A stretch of 64,000 bases of DNA. It comes from Promicromonospora sp049532985. GTDB taxonomy: Bacteria; Actinomycetota; Actinomycetes; Actinomycetales; Cellulomonadaceae. The stretch is taken from assembly GCF_049532985.1 (NCBI RefSeq), contig NZ_CP186693.1, forward strand, positions 3,286,001 through 3,350,000, given 5' to 3'. The notes beneath the pieces were generated by a model. The model was not told the origin of the DNA. It saw nothing but the letters and a program-made list of their open reading frames with translations, and searched no databases. Numbering within the stretch: the stretch's first letter is position 1; each line of letters starts with the position of its first letter. This document shows, one piece after another, positions 16,879-24,377 of this stretch. The position numbers and the translations under genes are program-made.

Positions 16879-17006
16879 GACTTCGGTCCCTTGCACCTAC
16901 CTCACACGTGAAATCGGTCAATTGCCGCGAGATCGGTCCTCCGATGGACCGATCTCGGAGCAAGCGACCGATGTCGCGGTCTGCCGCCCCACAAGTGACC
17001 GAAGTC
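16879..17006. repeat. Nested inverted-repeat element related to the 6.8-7.2 kb array
   Basis: Outer arms 16879-16893 and 16992-17006 match over 15 bp with one mismatch; inner arms 16929-16939 and 16946-16956 are a perfect 11-bp stem with a 6-base loop. The 17-mer TCGGAGCAAGCGACCGA at 16955-16971 also occurs at 6908-6924 in the 31-bp array, and GCCGCGAGATCGGTC occurs in both places. The element fills the gap between the GntR start and the deacylase stop (17048). Confidence 0.85.
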
Positions 17007-17047
17007 AGGGCCGGGGCCGGACGGGTCACGGACGCCAGGCTGAACAG

Positions 17048-18661
17048 CTACAACCCGACCACCAAACCCGAACCATGCCGCAGCGCTCGCCCCGGCCGGG
17101 CCGTCGTGCGGATGCCGTCCTCGACCACAGGGGTACCACCCACCAGGACCCACGGGATGCCGGCGGCGGTGAGACGCGGCTCGTCCGGCGTCGCCCGGTC
17201 GGACACCGTGGCCGGGTCGAAGACCACGACGTCGGCCACGTACCCCTCCGCGATCCGCCCGCGGTCGGTCAGTCCGAGCCGCGCCGCGGGCCGGGCGGAG
17301 AGGTGCACGACCATCTCCGCGAGCGACAGCACACCCTCCTCCCGCACGTACCGCCCGAGGTACCGCGGGAACGTGCCCGAACCGCGCGGGTGCGGCTTGG
17401 CGCCGACCAGGATGCCGTCGCTGCCCCCGGTGTGCCGGCGGTGCCGCATGATCTCGCGCACGTTCTGCTCGTCGCCCACGTGCTGCAGGATGCTCGTGCC
17501 GAGCCGGTCGGCGAGCAGCAGGTCGAAGAACACCTCGGCGGGCGCGCGTCCCTCGTCCAGCGCGATGCGGGCCACGGTGCGGCCCACCCGGTCGCCGAGC
17601 GCGGCGTCGCGCACGCCCGCGATCTCGATGCTGTCCCAGTCCACGGGCACGCCGTGGCAGCCGTCGCTGCCCACGACCTCGACCTCGTGTGCGATCCACG
17701 CCCGCTCGCCGGGGTCGCGCAGCCGCGCGAGCGTGCGCTCCGGACCACCGACGGCGGCGCGGCTCGGCAGCAGCGCGGACAGCGTGGTGGACCCGGGCAG
17801 GTAGGGGTAGGAGTCGAGCGTGACGTCGACGCCCGCCTCGATCGCCCTGTCCACGAGCGCGAGCAGCTCGCCGGCCCGCCCGCGGTTCTCCGGGAAGTTC
17901 ATCGTGGCGTGCGTCAGGTGCAGCGCGCACCCGGCCCGGTGCGCGACGTCGACCATCTCGGCGTACGCGTTCAGGGCACCCGCGCCGTAGGAGCGCTGGT
18001 GCGGGGCGTAGAAGCCGCCGTGCCGCGCGACCACCTCGGCCAGCGCGACCAGCTCGTCCGTGTCGGCGAAGATGCCGGGCACGTAGGTGAGCCCCGACGA
18101 CATGCCGAACGCCCCCTCGCGCATGCCCTGGTCCACCTGCGCGCGCATCGCGGCGATCTCGGACGGCGTGGCGCGCCGGTCGTCCGTGCCCACCACGTTC
18201 ATCCGGATGGTCCCCTGCGGCAGCAGGTACGCGACGTTCGTGGCGCTCCCCCGCCGGTCCACCTCGGCGAGGTACTCCGCCACGGAGCGCCATGCGAAGT
18301 CCACGCCGTCCGGGATGCCGTTCCAGCCCGCGATCTGCTCGCGCACGGTCGCCATCGTCTCGTCGGTGACCGGTGCGTACGAGAGCCCGTCCTGCCCGAT
18401 CACCTCCGTGGTCACGCCCTGGGTCACCTTCGCCAGGTGCGCGCCGTCGGCCAGGACCGCGAGGTCGGAGTGCGCGTGCATGTCGACGAAGCCGGGCGCC
18501 ACGGCCAGGCCGTCGGCGTCGATCACGCGCGCGCCAGGGGCGTCGATCCGTCCGCCGACGGCGGCGATGCGCCCGTCGCGCACCAGCACGTCGCCGGTCA
18601 CGGGCGGGGCGCCGCTGCCGTCGACGACCAGGCCGCCGCGCAGGAGCAGGTCGCCGGTCAT
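17048..18661 (-). CDS. N-acyl-D-amino-acid deacylase family amidohydrolase
   Basis: A 537-residue amidohydrolase of the D-aminoacylase group, which removes the acyl chain from N-acyl-D-amino acids. Metal motif HAHSDL (H62, H64) and HLTHATM in the barrel fit the family, as does the terminal return to a small beta-sandwich (GRIAEGYVADVVVFDP). At the site where characterised D-aminoacylases have the metal-bridging cysteine (G-N-C-G), this protein has GQDG with D91, so substrate range may differ. No signal peptide is seen, so it acts in the cytoplasm. Nearby acdS also handles an unusual amino acid, but the repeat element between them argues for separate transcripts. Confidence 0.85.
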   Translation of the reverse strand: MTGDLLLRGGLVVDGSGAPPVTGDVLVRDGRIAAVGGRIDAPGARVIDADGLAVAPGFVDMHAHSDLAVLADGAHLAKVTQGVTTEVIGQDGLSYAPVTDETMATVREQIAGWNGIPDGVDFAWRSVAEYLAEVDRRGSATNVAYLLPQGTIRMNVVGTDDRRATPSEIAAMRAQVDQGMREGAFGMSSGLTYVPGIFADTDELVALAEVVARHGGFYAPHQRSYGAGALNAYAEMVDVAHRAGCALHLTHATMNFPENRGRAGELLALVDRAIEAGVDVTLDSYPYLPGSTTLSALLPSRAAVGGPERTLARLRDPGERAWIAHEVEVVGSDGCHGVPVDWDSIEIAGVRDAALGDRVGRTVARIALDEGRAPAEVFFDLLLADRLGTSILQHVGDEQNVREIMRHRRHTGGSDGILVGAKPHPRGSGTFPRYLGRYVREEGVLSLAEMVVHLSARPAARLGLTDRGRIAEGYVADVVVFDPATVSDRATPDEPRLTAAGIPWVLVGGTPVVEDGIRTTARPGRALRHGSGLVVGL

Positions 18662-18748
18662 CGGTTCACCGCTCCCGTGGCCAGCCCCGCCGCCACGGGA
18701 CGTCCCGCACCGGGAGCGGCCGCAGCCGCCGCGCGCACCCTGGGGATC

Positions 18749-19996
18749 TCAGCGCGGGTCGACACGGACCAGGTCCCGGATCCCGCGGGCGTCGAGCGCA
18801 GCGCCGTCCGCAGCCGTCGCGCTGGTCACCACGGCCACGGCCACGCCGTCCTCGCGCAGCGCGTGCCAGCGCTCGAAGACCGCGCCGCCCGGGCCGAGCG
18901 CGGGGCGGGAGACGGGCAGGTCGTCGGCGTCGACGTCCACCACCACGGCGACCGTGCGCTCGGGCGTGGCCGCGGACCCGGCGCGCCGGGCGTCCGCCAC
19001 GAGCTCCGCGAAGCGCCGGCCCAGCGGCTTGACCCGGTTCTCGGTGTCGAGCAGGCCGAGGGAGTACTCGAGGTCCTTGTAGTCGCCCAGCTCACGGGTC
19101 ACGTCGTGCGAGCACCACCAGGTGACGGCGTACAGGTCGTCCGTGGTCAGCGCCGCCTCGATCGTGCGCGCGCAGAACTCCGGCATCTCCGCCTCGGCGA
19201 GGTTCATCGAGGGCGCCCCGACCTCCTGCAGCCAGACCTGCCGGCGCGGGTCCGTGGCGAACGCCTTGGACATCTCGATCATCCACTCGGCGTGCCGCAC
19301 CGACTGCGGCGACAGCGCGCCGTAGGTCGCGGCGGTGCCGTTGAAGATCCAGGAGTGCACCGTGGTCATGTCGCCCTGGCGCGCGGCGTGCACCGGCACG
19401 AACGGGTGCTCGTCGCGGTACCAGAGGTGGTCGTTCTCGCTGTGCGTCACCACGTGCCGGGGGTCGCGGTCGCGCGGGGCGCCGAGCAGCGAGGTGAGCC
19501 AGTGCGTCACCTCGTCCCGCTTGGCGGGCATCGCGGCCGGGTTGGGTCGCTGGAACTGGTTGAGCTCGTTGCCGAGCGTGAGCCCCAGGAAGTTGGGCTT
19601 GTCGCGGACGGCGTCGTAGACCGCCGCGACGAGCGCCGCCTGCGCCTCGATGGCCGGCTGGTCGGTGAACATGTTGCCGTCGTGCCAGTTCACGAGCCAG
19701 GCCGGCACGAAGTCGAAGCCCGACATGTGGCCCTGGATCACGTCCACCGCGATGTCGAGGCCGTGCTCGGCGGCGAGGTCGGCCACGAGCGCGATGTCGT
19801 CCAGCGCCCGCTGCCGGATCAGGGTGCGGTTGGGCTGCAGCACCGGCCAGAGCGGGAAGACCCGGACGTGATCGACGCCGAGCGCCGCGATCGCCTCGAA
19901 GTCGGCGCGCACGACGTCCGGGTCGATCGCCATCCACTGGAACATCCAGTCCTTCGACGGGGTGTAGTTGACGCCGAAGCGCGGGGTGGTGGTCAA
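18749..19996 (-). CDS. Glycoside hydrolase family 5-like (putative intracellular mannosidase/mannanase)
   Basis: A 415-residue TIM-barrel hydrolase. The acid/base is E144 in LTLGNELNQF and the nucleophile E258 in WLQEVGAP, the strand-4 and strand-7 glutamates of clan GH-A. There is no signal peptide, so it acts on imported oligosaccharide. The start is taken as TTG 19996 (MTTTPRFGVNYTPS) with an AGAGG site upstream; an ATG at 20053 would add 19 implausible residues that overlap the end of the LacI gene. It follows the LacI regulator and belongs to the mannoside locus with GH3 and GH125. Which beta-linkage it cuts is inference. Confidence 0.82.
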   Translation of the reverse strand: MTTTPRFGVNYTPSKDWMFQWMAIDPDVVRADFEAIAALGVDHVRVFPLWPVLQPNRTLIRQRALDDIALVADLAAEHGLDIAVDVIQGHMSGFDFVPAWLVNWHDGNMFTDQPAIEAQAALVAAVYDAVRDKPNFLGLTLGNELNQFQRPNPAAMPAKRDEVTHWLTSLLGAPRDRDPRHVVTHSENDHLWYRDEHPFVPVHAARQGDMTTVHSWIFNGTAATYGALSPQSVRHAEWMIEMSKAFATDPRRQVWLQEVGAPSMNLAEAEMPEFCARTIEAALTTDDLYAVTWWCSHDVTRELGDYKDLEYSLGLLDTENRVKPLGRRFAELVADARRAGSAATPERTVAVVVDVDADDLPVSRPALGPGGAVFERWHALREDGVAVAVVTSATAADGAALDARGIRDLVRVDPR

Positions 19997-20054
19997 GGGC
20001 CTGCCTCTCAGGTGACTCAGGATTCCCGGGCGCAAGCAGCCCGGGCGGGGCAAC

Positions 20055-21077
20055 TCAGGCGCGGGTGCCGGGGTCGGCGGACGTCGACTCGCGCACCATG
20101 AGCCGGCGTCCGCCGACCATCTGCGACGTGACGTCCTCGCCGCGCACCAGCCGTTCCAGGAGGGCGACGGCGGTACGGGCGCTCTCCTCGACCGGCGCGT
20201 CGAGCGCGGTCAGGCGGGGCCGCACGAGGGTGGACACCCAGGAGTCCTCCCACGCGACCACGGAGAGCCGGTCCGGCACGCTCACCCCGAGCTCGGGGGC
20301 GTGCGCGACGATCTCGGCGGCGATCACCTCACTGTCGACGATGATCGCCGTGACGTCGCCGATGCGGCCGAGCAGGTCGGCCACGGGGTCGGCCGCCTCG
20401 GCGTCCCAGACCGCGTAGGACGGCTCGACGCCGTGGTCGGCGGCAGCGGCCGCAAACCGCCGGTCGCGGGCCTGGGTGTGCGCCAGGCCGGGCGCGTCGT
20501 TGATCCGCGCGACGCGACGGTGCCCCAGGCCGGTCAGGTGGGCGAGCACGTCGGCGAACGCGGCGTCGTCGCGCACCGTGACCGCGGGGACCGCGGCGTC
20601 CACGGGGGCACCGAGCACCACGGCGGGCGCGCCGAGCTGCCCCACGAGGTCGAGCCGCGGGTCGTCGGTGCGGGCGTCGACGAGCAGGAACGCGTCGACG
20701 CGCTGCTCGGCCCACCACTCGCGGTAGACGCGCGCCTCGTCGTCCGCCCCGACGAGCGTGAGGCTGAGCGACCAGCCGATGTCGGCCAGGGGCTGGGTGA
20801 GCCCGGCGACCAGGCGCATGAAGAAGGGGTCGCGACCGAAGGTGTCGCTCGCGCGGGCGATCACCAGCCCGAGGCTGCGCCCGCCCTGGCCGGACACCTT
20901 GCGGCTGGCGTAGTTGGGGCGCCAGTTGAGCTCGTCGGCGGCCTGCCGGATGCGCTCGGCGGTGGCGGCCGAGACGTTGGGCCGCCCGTTGAAGACGTGG
21001 GACACCGCGGACGGCGACACGCCGGCACGGCGGGCCACCGCGGCGATCGTTGCTCGTTTCGGGGGTGTTTCGGTCAC
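20055..21077 (-). CDS. LacI-family transcriptional regulator of the mannoside locus
   Basis: A 340-residue repressor: N-terminal LacI HTH with hinge (TIAAVARRAGVSPSAVSHVFNGRPNVS, residues about 9-35) and a periplasmic-binding-protein-like sugar domain. I start it at GTG 21077; the ATG at 21125 would place the start within the operator. It is divergent from the lipoprotein-permease-GH3-GH125 operon and upstream of GH5, and the shared region carries two oppositely oriented copies of a 14-bp operator-like sequence. Confidence 0.88.
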   Translation of the reverse strand: MTETPPKRATIAAVARRAGVSPSAVSHVFNGRPNVSAATAERIRQAADELNWRPNYASRKVSGQGGRSLGLVIARASDTFGRDPFFMRLVAGLTQPLADIGWSLSLTLVGADDEARVYREWWAEQRVDAFLLVDARTDDPRLDLVGQLGAPAVVLGAPVDAAVPAVTVRDDAAFADVLAHLTGLGHRRVARINDAPGLAHTQARDRRFAAAAADHGVEPSYAVWDAEAADPVADLLGRIGDVTAIIVDSEVIAAEIVAHAPELGVSVPDRLSVVAWEDSWVSTLVRPRLTALDAPVEESARTAVALLERLVRGEDVTSQMVGGRRLMVRESTSADPGTRA

Positions 21078-21109
21078 GTGCCAGACACTACGGGGGTTGA
21101 CCCTCCAAA

Positions 21110-21156
21110 GTAAAGCGGTATACATTCGCGGCCAGCCAGATTGTGTACCGCTTTAC
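21110..21156. promoter_or_regulatory. Paired LacI-type operators in the divergent promoter region
   Basis: GTAAAGCGGTATAC (21110-21123) and GTGTACCGCTTTAC (21143-21156) are the same 14-mer, one mismatch apart, in opposite orientation. Each is itself an imperfect palindrome centred on CG, as LacI-family sites are. Their location between the LacI start (21077) and the lipoprotein gene (21233) fits control of both directions. Confidence 0.75.
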
Positions 21157-21232
21157 AAGGCCCGGCACGCGGACGTGCCCCGCCGTCTCGGCCGATACAT
21201 CGCAGTTCCGGATCGAAGCTCCAGGAGGTCCC

Positions 21233-22519
21233 GTGACACAGGGCATCACCAGACGCACGCTGCTCGGTGCGGCGCTCAGCGGCGGCATCATCGCGCCGCT
21301 GCTGTCCGGGTGCGGGGCGCTCGTGCCCGCGTCCAGCGGCCCGAACGCCCTGACCGTGCACACCCAGATCAGCGGCGCCGTCGCCGGCGCGCAGGTGTTC
21401 TCCGACGTCGTCGCCGCCTACCAGCGCGCCACCGCGCGCAAGGTCGCGCTGCTGAAGAACGGCTCCGACCTGCCGATCGTCTTCGAGACGAGCACCCTGG
21501 CGGGCAAGGAGGCGGACGTCGCCATCGTGAACATGATGGGCCGCACGCTGTCCTGGACCCGCCTGGGCGCCACCGTGCCGGTGAACGACTACCTCGACGA
21601 CTGGGGCCTGCGGGACCTGATCATCCCCGAGGCGCTGGCGGAGTGGACCGACGAGGAGGGCCGCCTGCGCGCCTTCCCGTTCACCCGCACCAACTGGCCG
21701 GTGTCGTTCAACACCGGGCTGCTGGAGGAGGCGGGCGTCGGCGCCATCCCGACCACGTCGGACGAGCTGATCGCCGCCGCGGACGCCCTGCGGTCCAAGG
21801 GCATCGGCCCCGTGACCGTGGGCGGCTCCGACTGGAGCGGCCAGAAGATGTTCCTGCAGATCCTGCAGGGCTTCATCACCCAGGACGAGGCGCGCACCGT
21901 GTTCTCCACGGGCAAGATCTCCGAGAGCCCGGGCGCGATCGCGGGCGTGGAGCACTTCGTCGAGCTGCGCGACGCCGGCGTCTTCGTCGACAACGTCCAG
22001 GGTTACACGTCCGACTCCGAGCTCACGCAGTTCAACACCCGCAAGGCCGCCATCGTCCCGGCGATGTCGTCGGCCCTCGCGCTGGTGCCGAACGAGCGCG
22101 CGGCCGAGGTGACCGTGGGCGGCTGGCCCATGCCGTCCAGCGGCGGCGTGCTGGAACGCCCCAGCGTCATCAAGAGCTTCAACGGCCACGGCATCTGGAT
22201 CAGCGAGAACGGCCTCAAGAAGCTCGACCTGATCAAGCCGTTCGTGCAGAACCTGTACACCCCCGAGGTCACGGACCAGTTCATCCTCGGGTCCGGCCGC
22301 GACATGAGCCGCATCACCGACACCGTCAGCCAGGACTTCCCGCTGGTCGCCCAGGGCTCACGGCTCACCGACGACGACGTGACCCCCGTGATGCTGCCCG
22401 ACCTGCTCATCCCCGACGCCGTGTTCGAGCCGATGATCCAGGCGACCGCGCTCGCCTACGGGTCCGCCCCCGCCGACCGCATCATCGACGCCTTCGAGAA
22501 GTCGTACCAGGCGGTCTGA
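21233..22519 (+). CDS. Extracellular solute-binding lipoprotein of a sugar ABC transporter
   Basis: A 428-residue binding protein that captures oligosaccharide outside the cell. The signal peptide has a twin-arginine stretch (ITRRTLLGAAL) and a lipobox ending at C27 (LLSGC), so it is exported and lipid-anchored. The remainder fits the family 1 (MalE/MsmE) binding-protein fold. GTG 21233 is preceded by CAGGAGGTCCC, a strong ribosome site. It is first in a five-gene operon with two permeases, GH3 and GH125. Confidence 0.88.
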   Translation: MTQGITRRTLLGAALSGGIIAPLLSGCGALVPASSGPNALTVHTQISGAVAGAQVFSDVVAAYQRATARKVALLKNGSDLPIVFETSTLAGKEADVAIVNMMGRTLSWTRLGATVPVNDYLDDWGLRDLIIPEALAEWTDEEGRLRAFPFTRTNWPVSFNTGLLEEAGVGAIPTTSDELIAAADALRSKGIGPVTVGGSDWSGQKMFLQILQGFITQDEARTVFSTGKISESPGAIAGVEHFVELRDAGVFVDNVQGYTSDSELTQFNTRKAAIVPAMSSALALVPNERAAEVTVGGWPMPSSGGVLERPSVIKSFNGHGIWISENGLKKLDLIKPFVQNLYTPEVTDQFILGSGRDMSRITDTVSQDFPLVAQGSRLTDDDVTPVMLPDLLIPDAVFEPMIQATALAYGSAPADRIIDAFEKSYQAV

Positions 22520-22547
22520 CCGCTCGAGCTGGGAAAGGACCCCACCC

Positions 22548-23483
22548 ATGACCGCGCTCCTCGACGCCGGCCGCCCCGACACCACCGGTGACGGCACCGC
22601 CGCCGCCACGCCCGCCCGCCGCCGCGGAACCCTCCGCGACCGGTTCCCCGGCCTCGCCCTGCCCGCGCTGATCTGGTACGCGGTGTTCATGATCGGCCCC
22701 GTGGTCGCGATGTTCGTCATCGCGTTCCTCTCGTGGCCGGGCATGCTCACCACGCCCACCCCCGCGGGCCTCGACAACTTCGCCCGCGTCTTCGCCGACG
22801 AGACCTTCTGGACGGCGACCGCGAACTCGGCGGTCCAGATCGTCGTCGGCCTGCCGATCATGATCGGCCTCGCGTTCCTGCTCGCCTTCTACGTGGTGCA
22901 GAAGCCGCGCGGCCACCGCGTGCTGCGGTACCTGCTGTTCATCCCGGCGCTCATCTCCGCCCCGGCGACGGCGATGGTCTTCTACGCGATGCTCAACCCG
23001 GACGGCCTGGTCAACGGGTTCCTGCGCCCGCTGGGCCTGGAGGGCAACGAGTGGCTCGCCGACCCGGCCACGGCGCTCGGCGCCATCATCGCCGTCGAGC
23101 TGTGGAGCGGCATCGGCTACTCGGCGGTGCTCATCGCGTCGCGGCTCGACGGCGTCGAGAGCGAGATCGTGCAGGCCGCACGCCTGGACGGCGCGGGCGA
23201 CTGGCGGCTGGCCTGGCGCATGTACTGGCCCATCGCCCAGGACTTCATCGGCGTGGTCGCGATGCTCCAGTTCCTGTCCATGCTGTTCAACTCGGCGCAG
23301 ACCGTGCTGCTGCTCACGCAGGGCGGACCCGAGAACGCGACCACCACGCTCGCGTACCTCATCTACCGCAAGGCGTTCGTCGAGACCGACCTGGGCTACA
23401 GCCAGGCCGTCGGCGTCGTCCTCTTCGTGATCGGGCTGCTCGGGATGTGGGCGATCCGCCGCACGCTCCGCGCCACGCACTGA
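22548..23483 (+). CDS. Sugar ABC transporter permease (MalF/UgpA type)
   Basis: A 311-residue permease with six main membrane helices and the EAA-loop (the region around VESEIVQAARLDGAGDWRLAW) that docks the ATPase. It is preceded by GGAAAGGA at 28 bases after the lipoprotein stop and followed 30 bases later by the second permease. No ATPase gene lies in the locus, so a shared MsiK-type ATPase encoded elsewhere is expected, as in other actinomycete oligosaccharide systems. Confidence 0.9.
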   Translation: MTALLDAGRPDTTGDGTAAATPARRRGTLRDRFPGLALPALIWYAVFMIGPVVAMFVIAFLSWPGMLTTPTPAGLDNFARVFADETFWTATANSAVQIVVGLPIMIGLAFLLAFYVVQKPRGHRVLRYLLFIPALISAPATAMVFYAMLNPDGLVNGFLRPLGLEGNEWLADPATALGAIIAVELWSGIGYSAVLIASRLDGVESEIVQAARLDGAGDWRLAWRMYWPIAQDFIGVVAMLQFLSMLFNSAQTVLLLTQGGPENATTTLAYLIYRKAFVETDLGYSQAVGVVLFVIGLLGMWAIRRTLRATH

Positions 23484-23513
23484 TCCCCGATCCGACCTCC
23501 CCTGGAGACCCTC

Positions 23514-24377
23514 ATGGCTCAGCGCGCCACCGTCGCCCGGCGACTCCCCCTGCGCGACCGCATCGGCTCGATCACGAGCGGCACGCTCGCGTGGATCTAC
23601 GCCGCACTGCTGGTGATCCCCTTCTACTACTTCATCGTCTCCTCGTTCAAGACGAACGAGGAGATCTTCGAGTCGCCGCTCGCGTTGCCGACGACGTTCG
23701 ACTTCTCCAACTTCACGACGGCGATCCAGCAGGCCGACCTCGGCCTCGCCGTCGCCAACTCCGCCCTGACCACGGTCGCCGCGCTCGTGCTGACCCTGCT
23801 GCTCGCGCTGCCGGCGTCGTTCGCGCTGGCGCGGGCGCGCGGGCGGGCCGGCAAGATCGTCGAGAGCGTCTTCGCGCTCGGGTTCCTCATCCCGTCGTTC
23901 GCGGCGCTGTTCCCCACGTTCCTGCTCGCCGCCGCGCTCGGCCTGTTCCACACCCGCACGTTCGTGGTGTTCCTGCTGCCGGCCACCGCGCTGCCCCTGT
24001 CGATCGTCATCCTCACCTCGTTCATGCGCACCATCCCGCGCGAGCTGGAGGAGGCGGCCTCGATGGACGGCGCGTCGTCGCTCCAGGTGCTGCGGCAGGT
24101 CTACCTGCCCATCTGCGTGCCGGGCATCGCGACGGTGCTGCTGCTGAACTTCCTGTCGTTCTGGAACGCGTACCTGTACCCGCTGATCCTGATCGGCCCC
24201 GACACCGCGCAGCGCACCATCCAGGTGGCGCTGCCCACGCTCAAGGTCGACGCCGGTACCGACTACGGCGTGCTCATGGCCGGCACCCTGTTCACACTGT
24301 TGCCCGTGTACCTCGTCTACACCGTGCTCCAGCGCCAGATGCAGCGCGCGCTGCTGTCGGGGGCGGTCAAGGGATGA
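23514..24377 (+). CDS. Sugar ABC transporter permease (MalG/UgpE type)
   Basis: A 287-residue permease with six helices; the EAA loop reads PRELEEAASMDGASSLQVL. It forms the heterodimer channel with the permease upstream. Its TGA stop overlaps the ATG of the GH3 gene (ATGA at 24374-24377), so uptake and hydrolysis genes are translationally coupled. Confidence 0.9.
   Translation: MAQRATVARRLPLRDRIGSITSGTLAWIYAALLVIPFYYFIVSSFKTNEEIFESPLALPTTFDFSNFTTAIQQADLGLAVANSALTTVAALVLTLLLALPASFALARARGRAGKIVESVFALGFLIPSFAALFPTFLLAAALGLFHTRTFVVFLLPATALPLSIVILTSFMRTIPRELEEAASMDGASSLQVLRQVYLPICVPGIATVLLLNFLSFWNAYLYPLILIGPDTAQRTIQVALPTLKVDAGTDYGVLMAGTLFTLLPVYLVYTVLQRQMQRALLSGAVKG

Noticed and set aside
14852..20101. 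Very long open frame on the + strand opposite acdS, GntR, deacylase, GH5
   Set aside because: It is a by-product of high-GC third positions. It is His/Arg/Gly-rich with no domain, while the minus strand holds recognisable enzymes with catalytic motifs.
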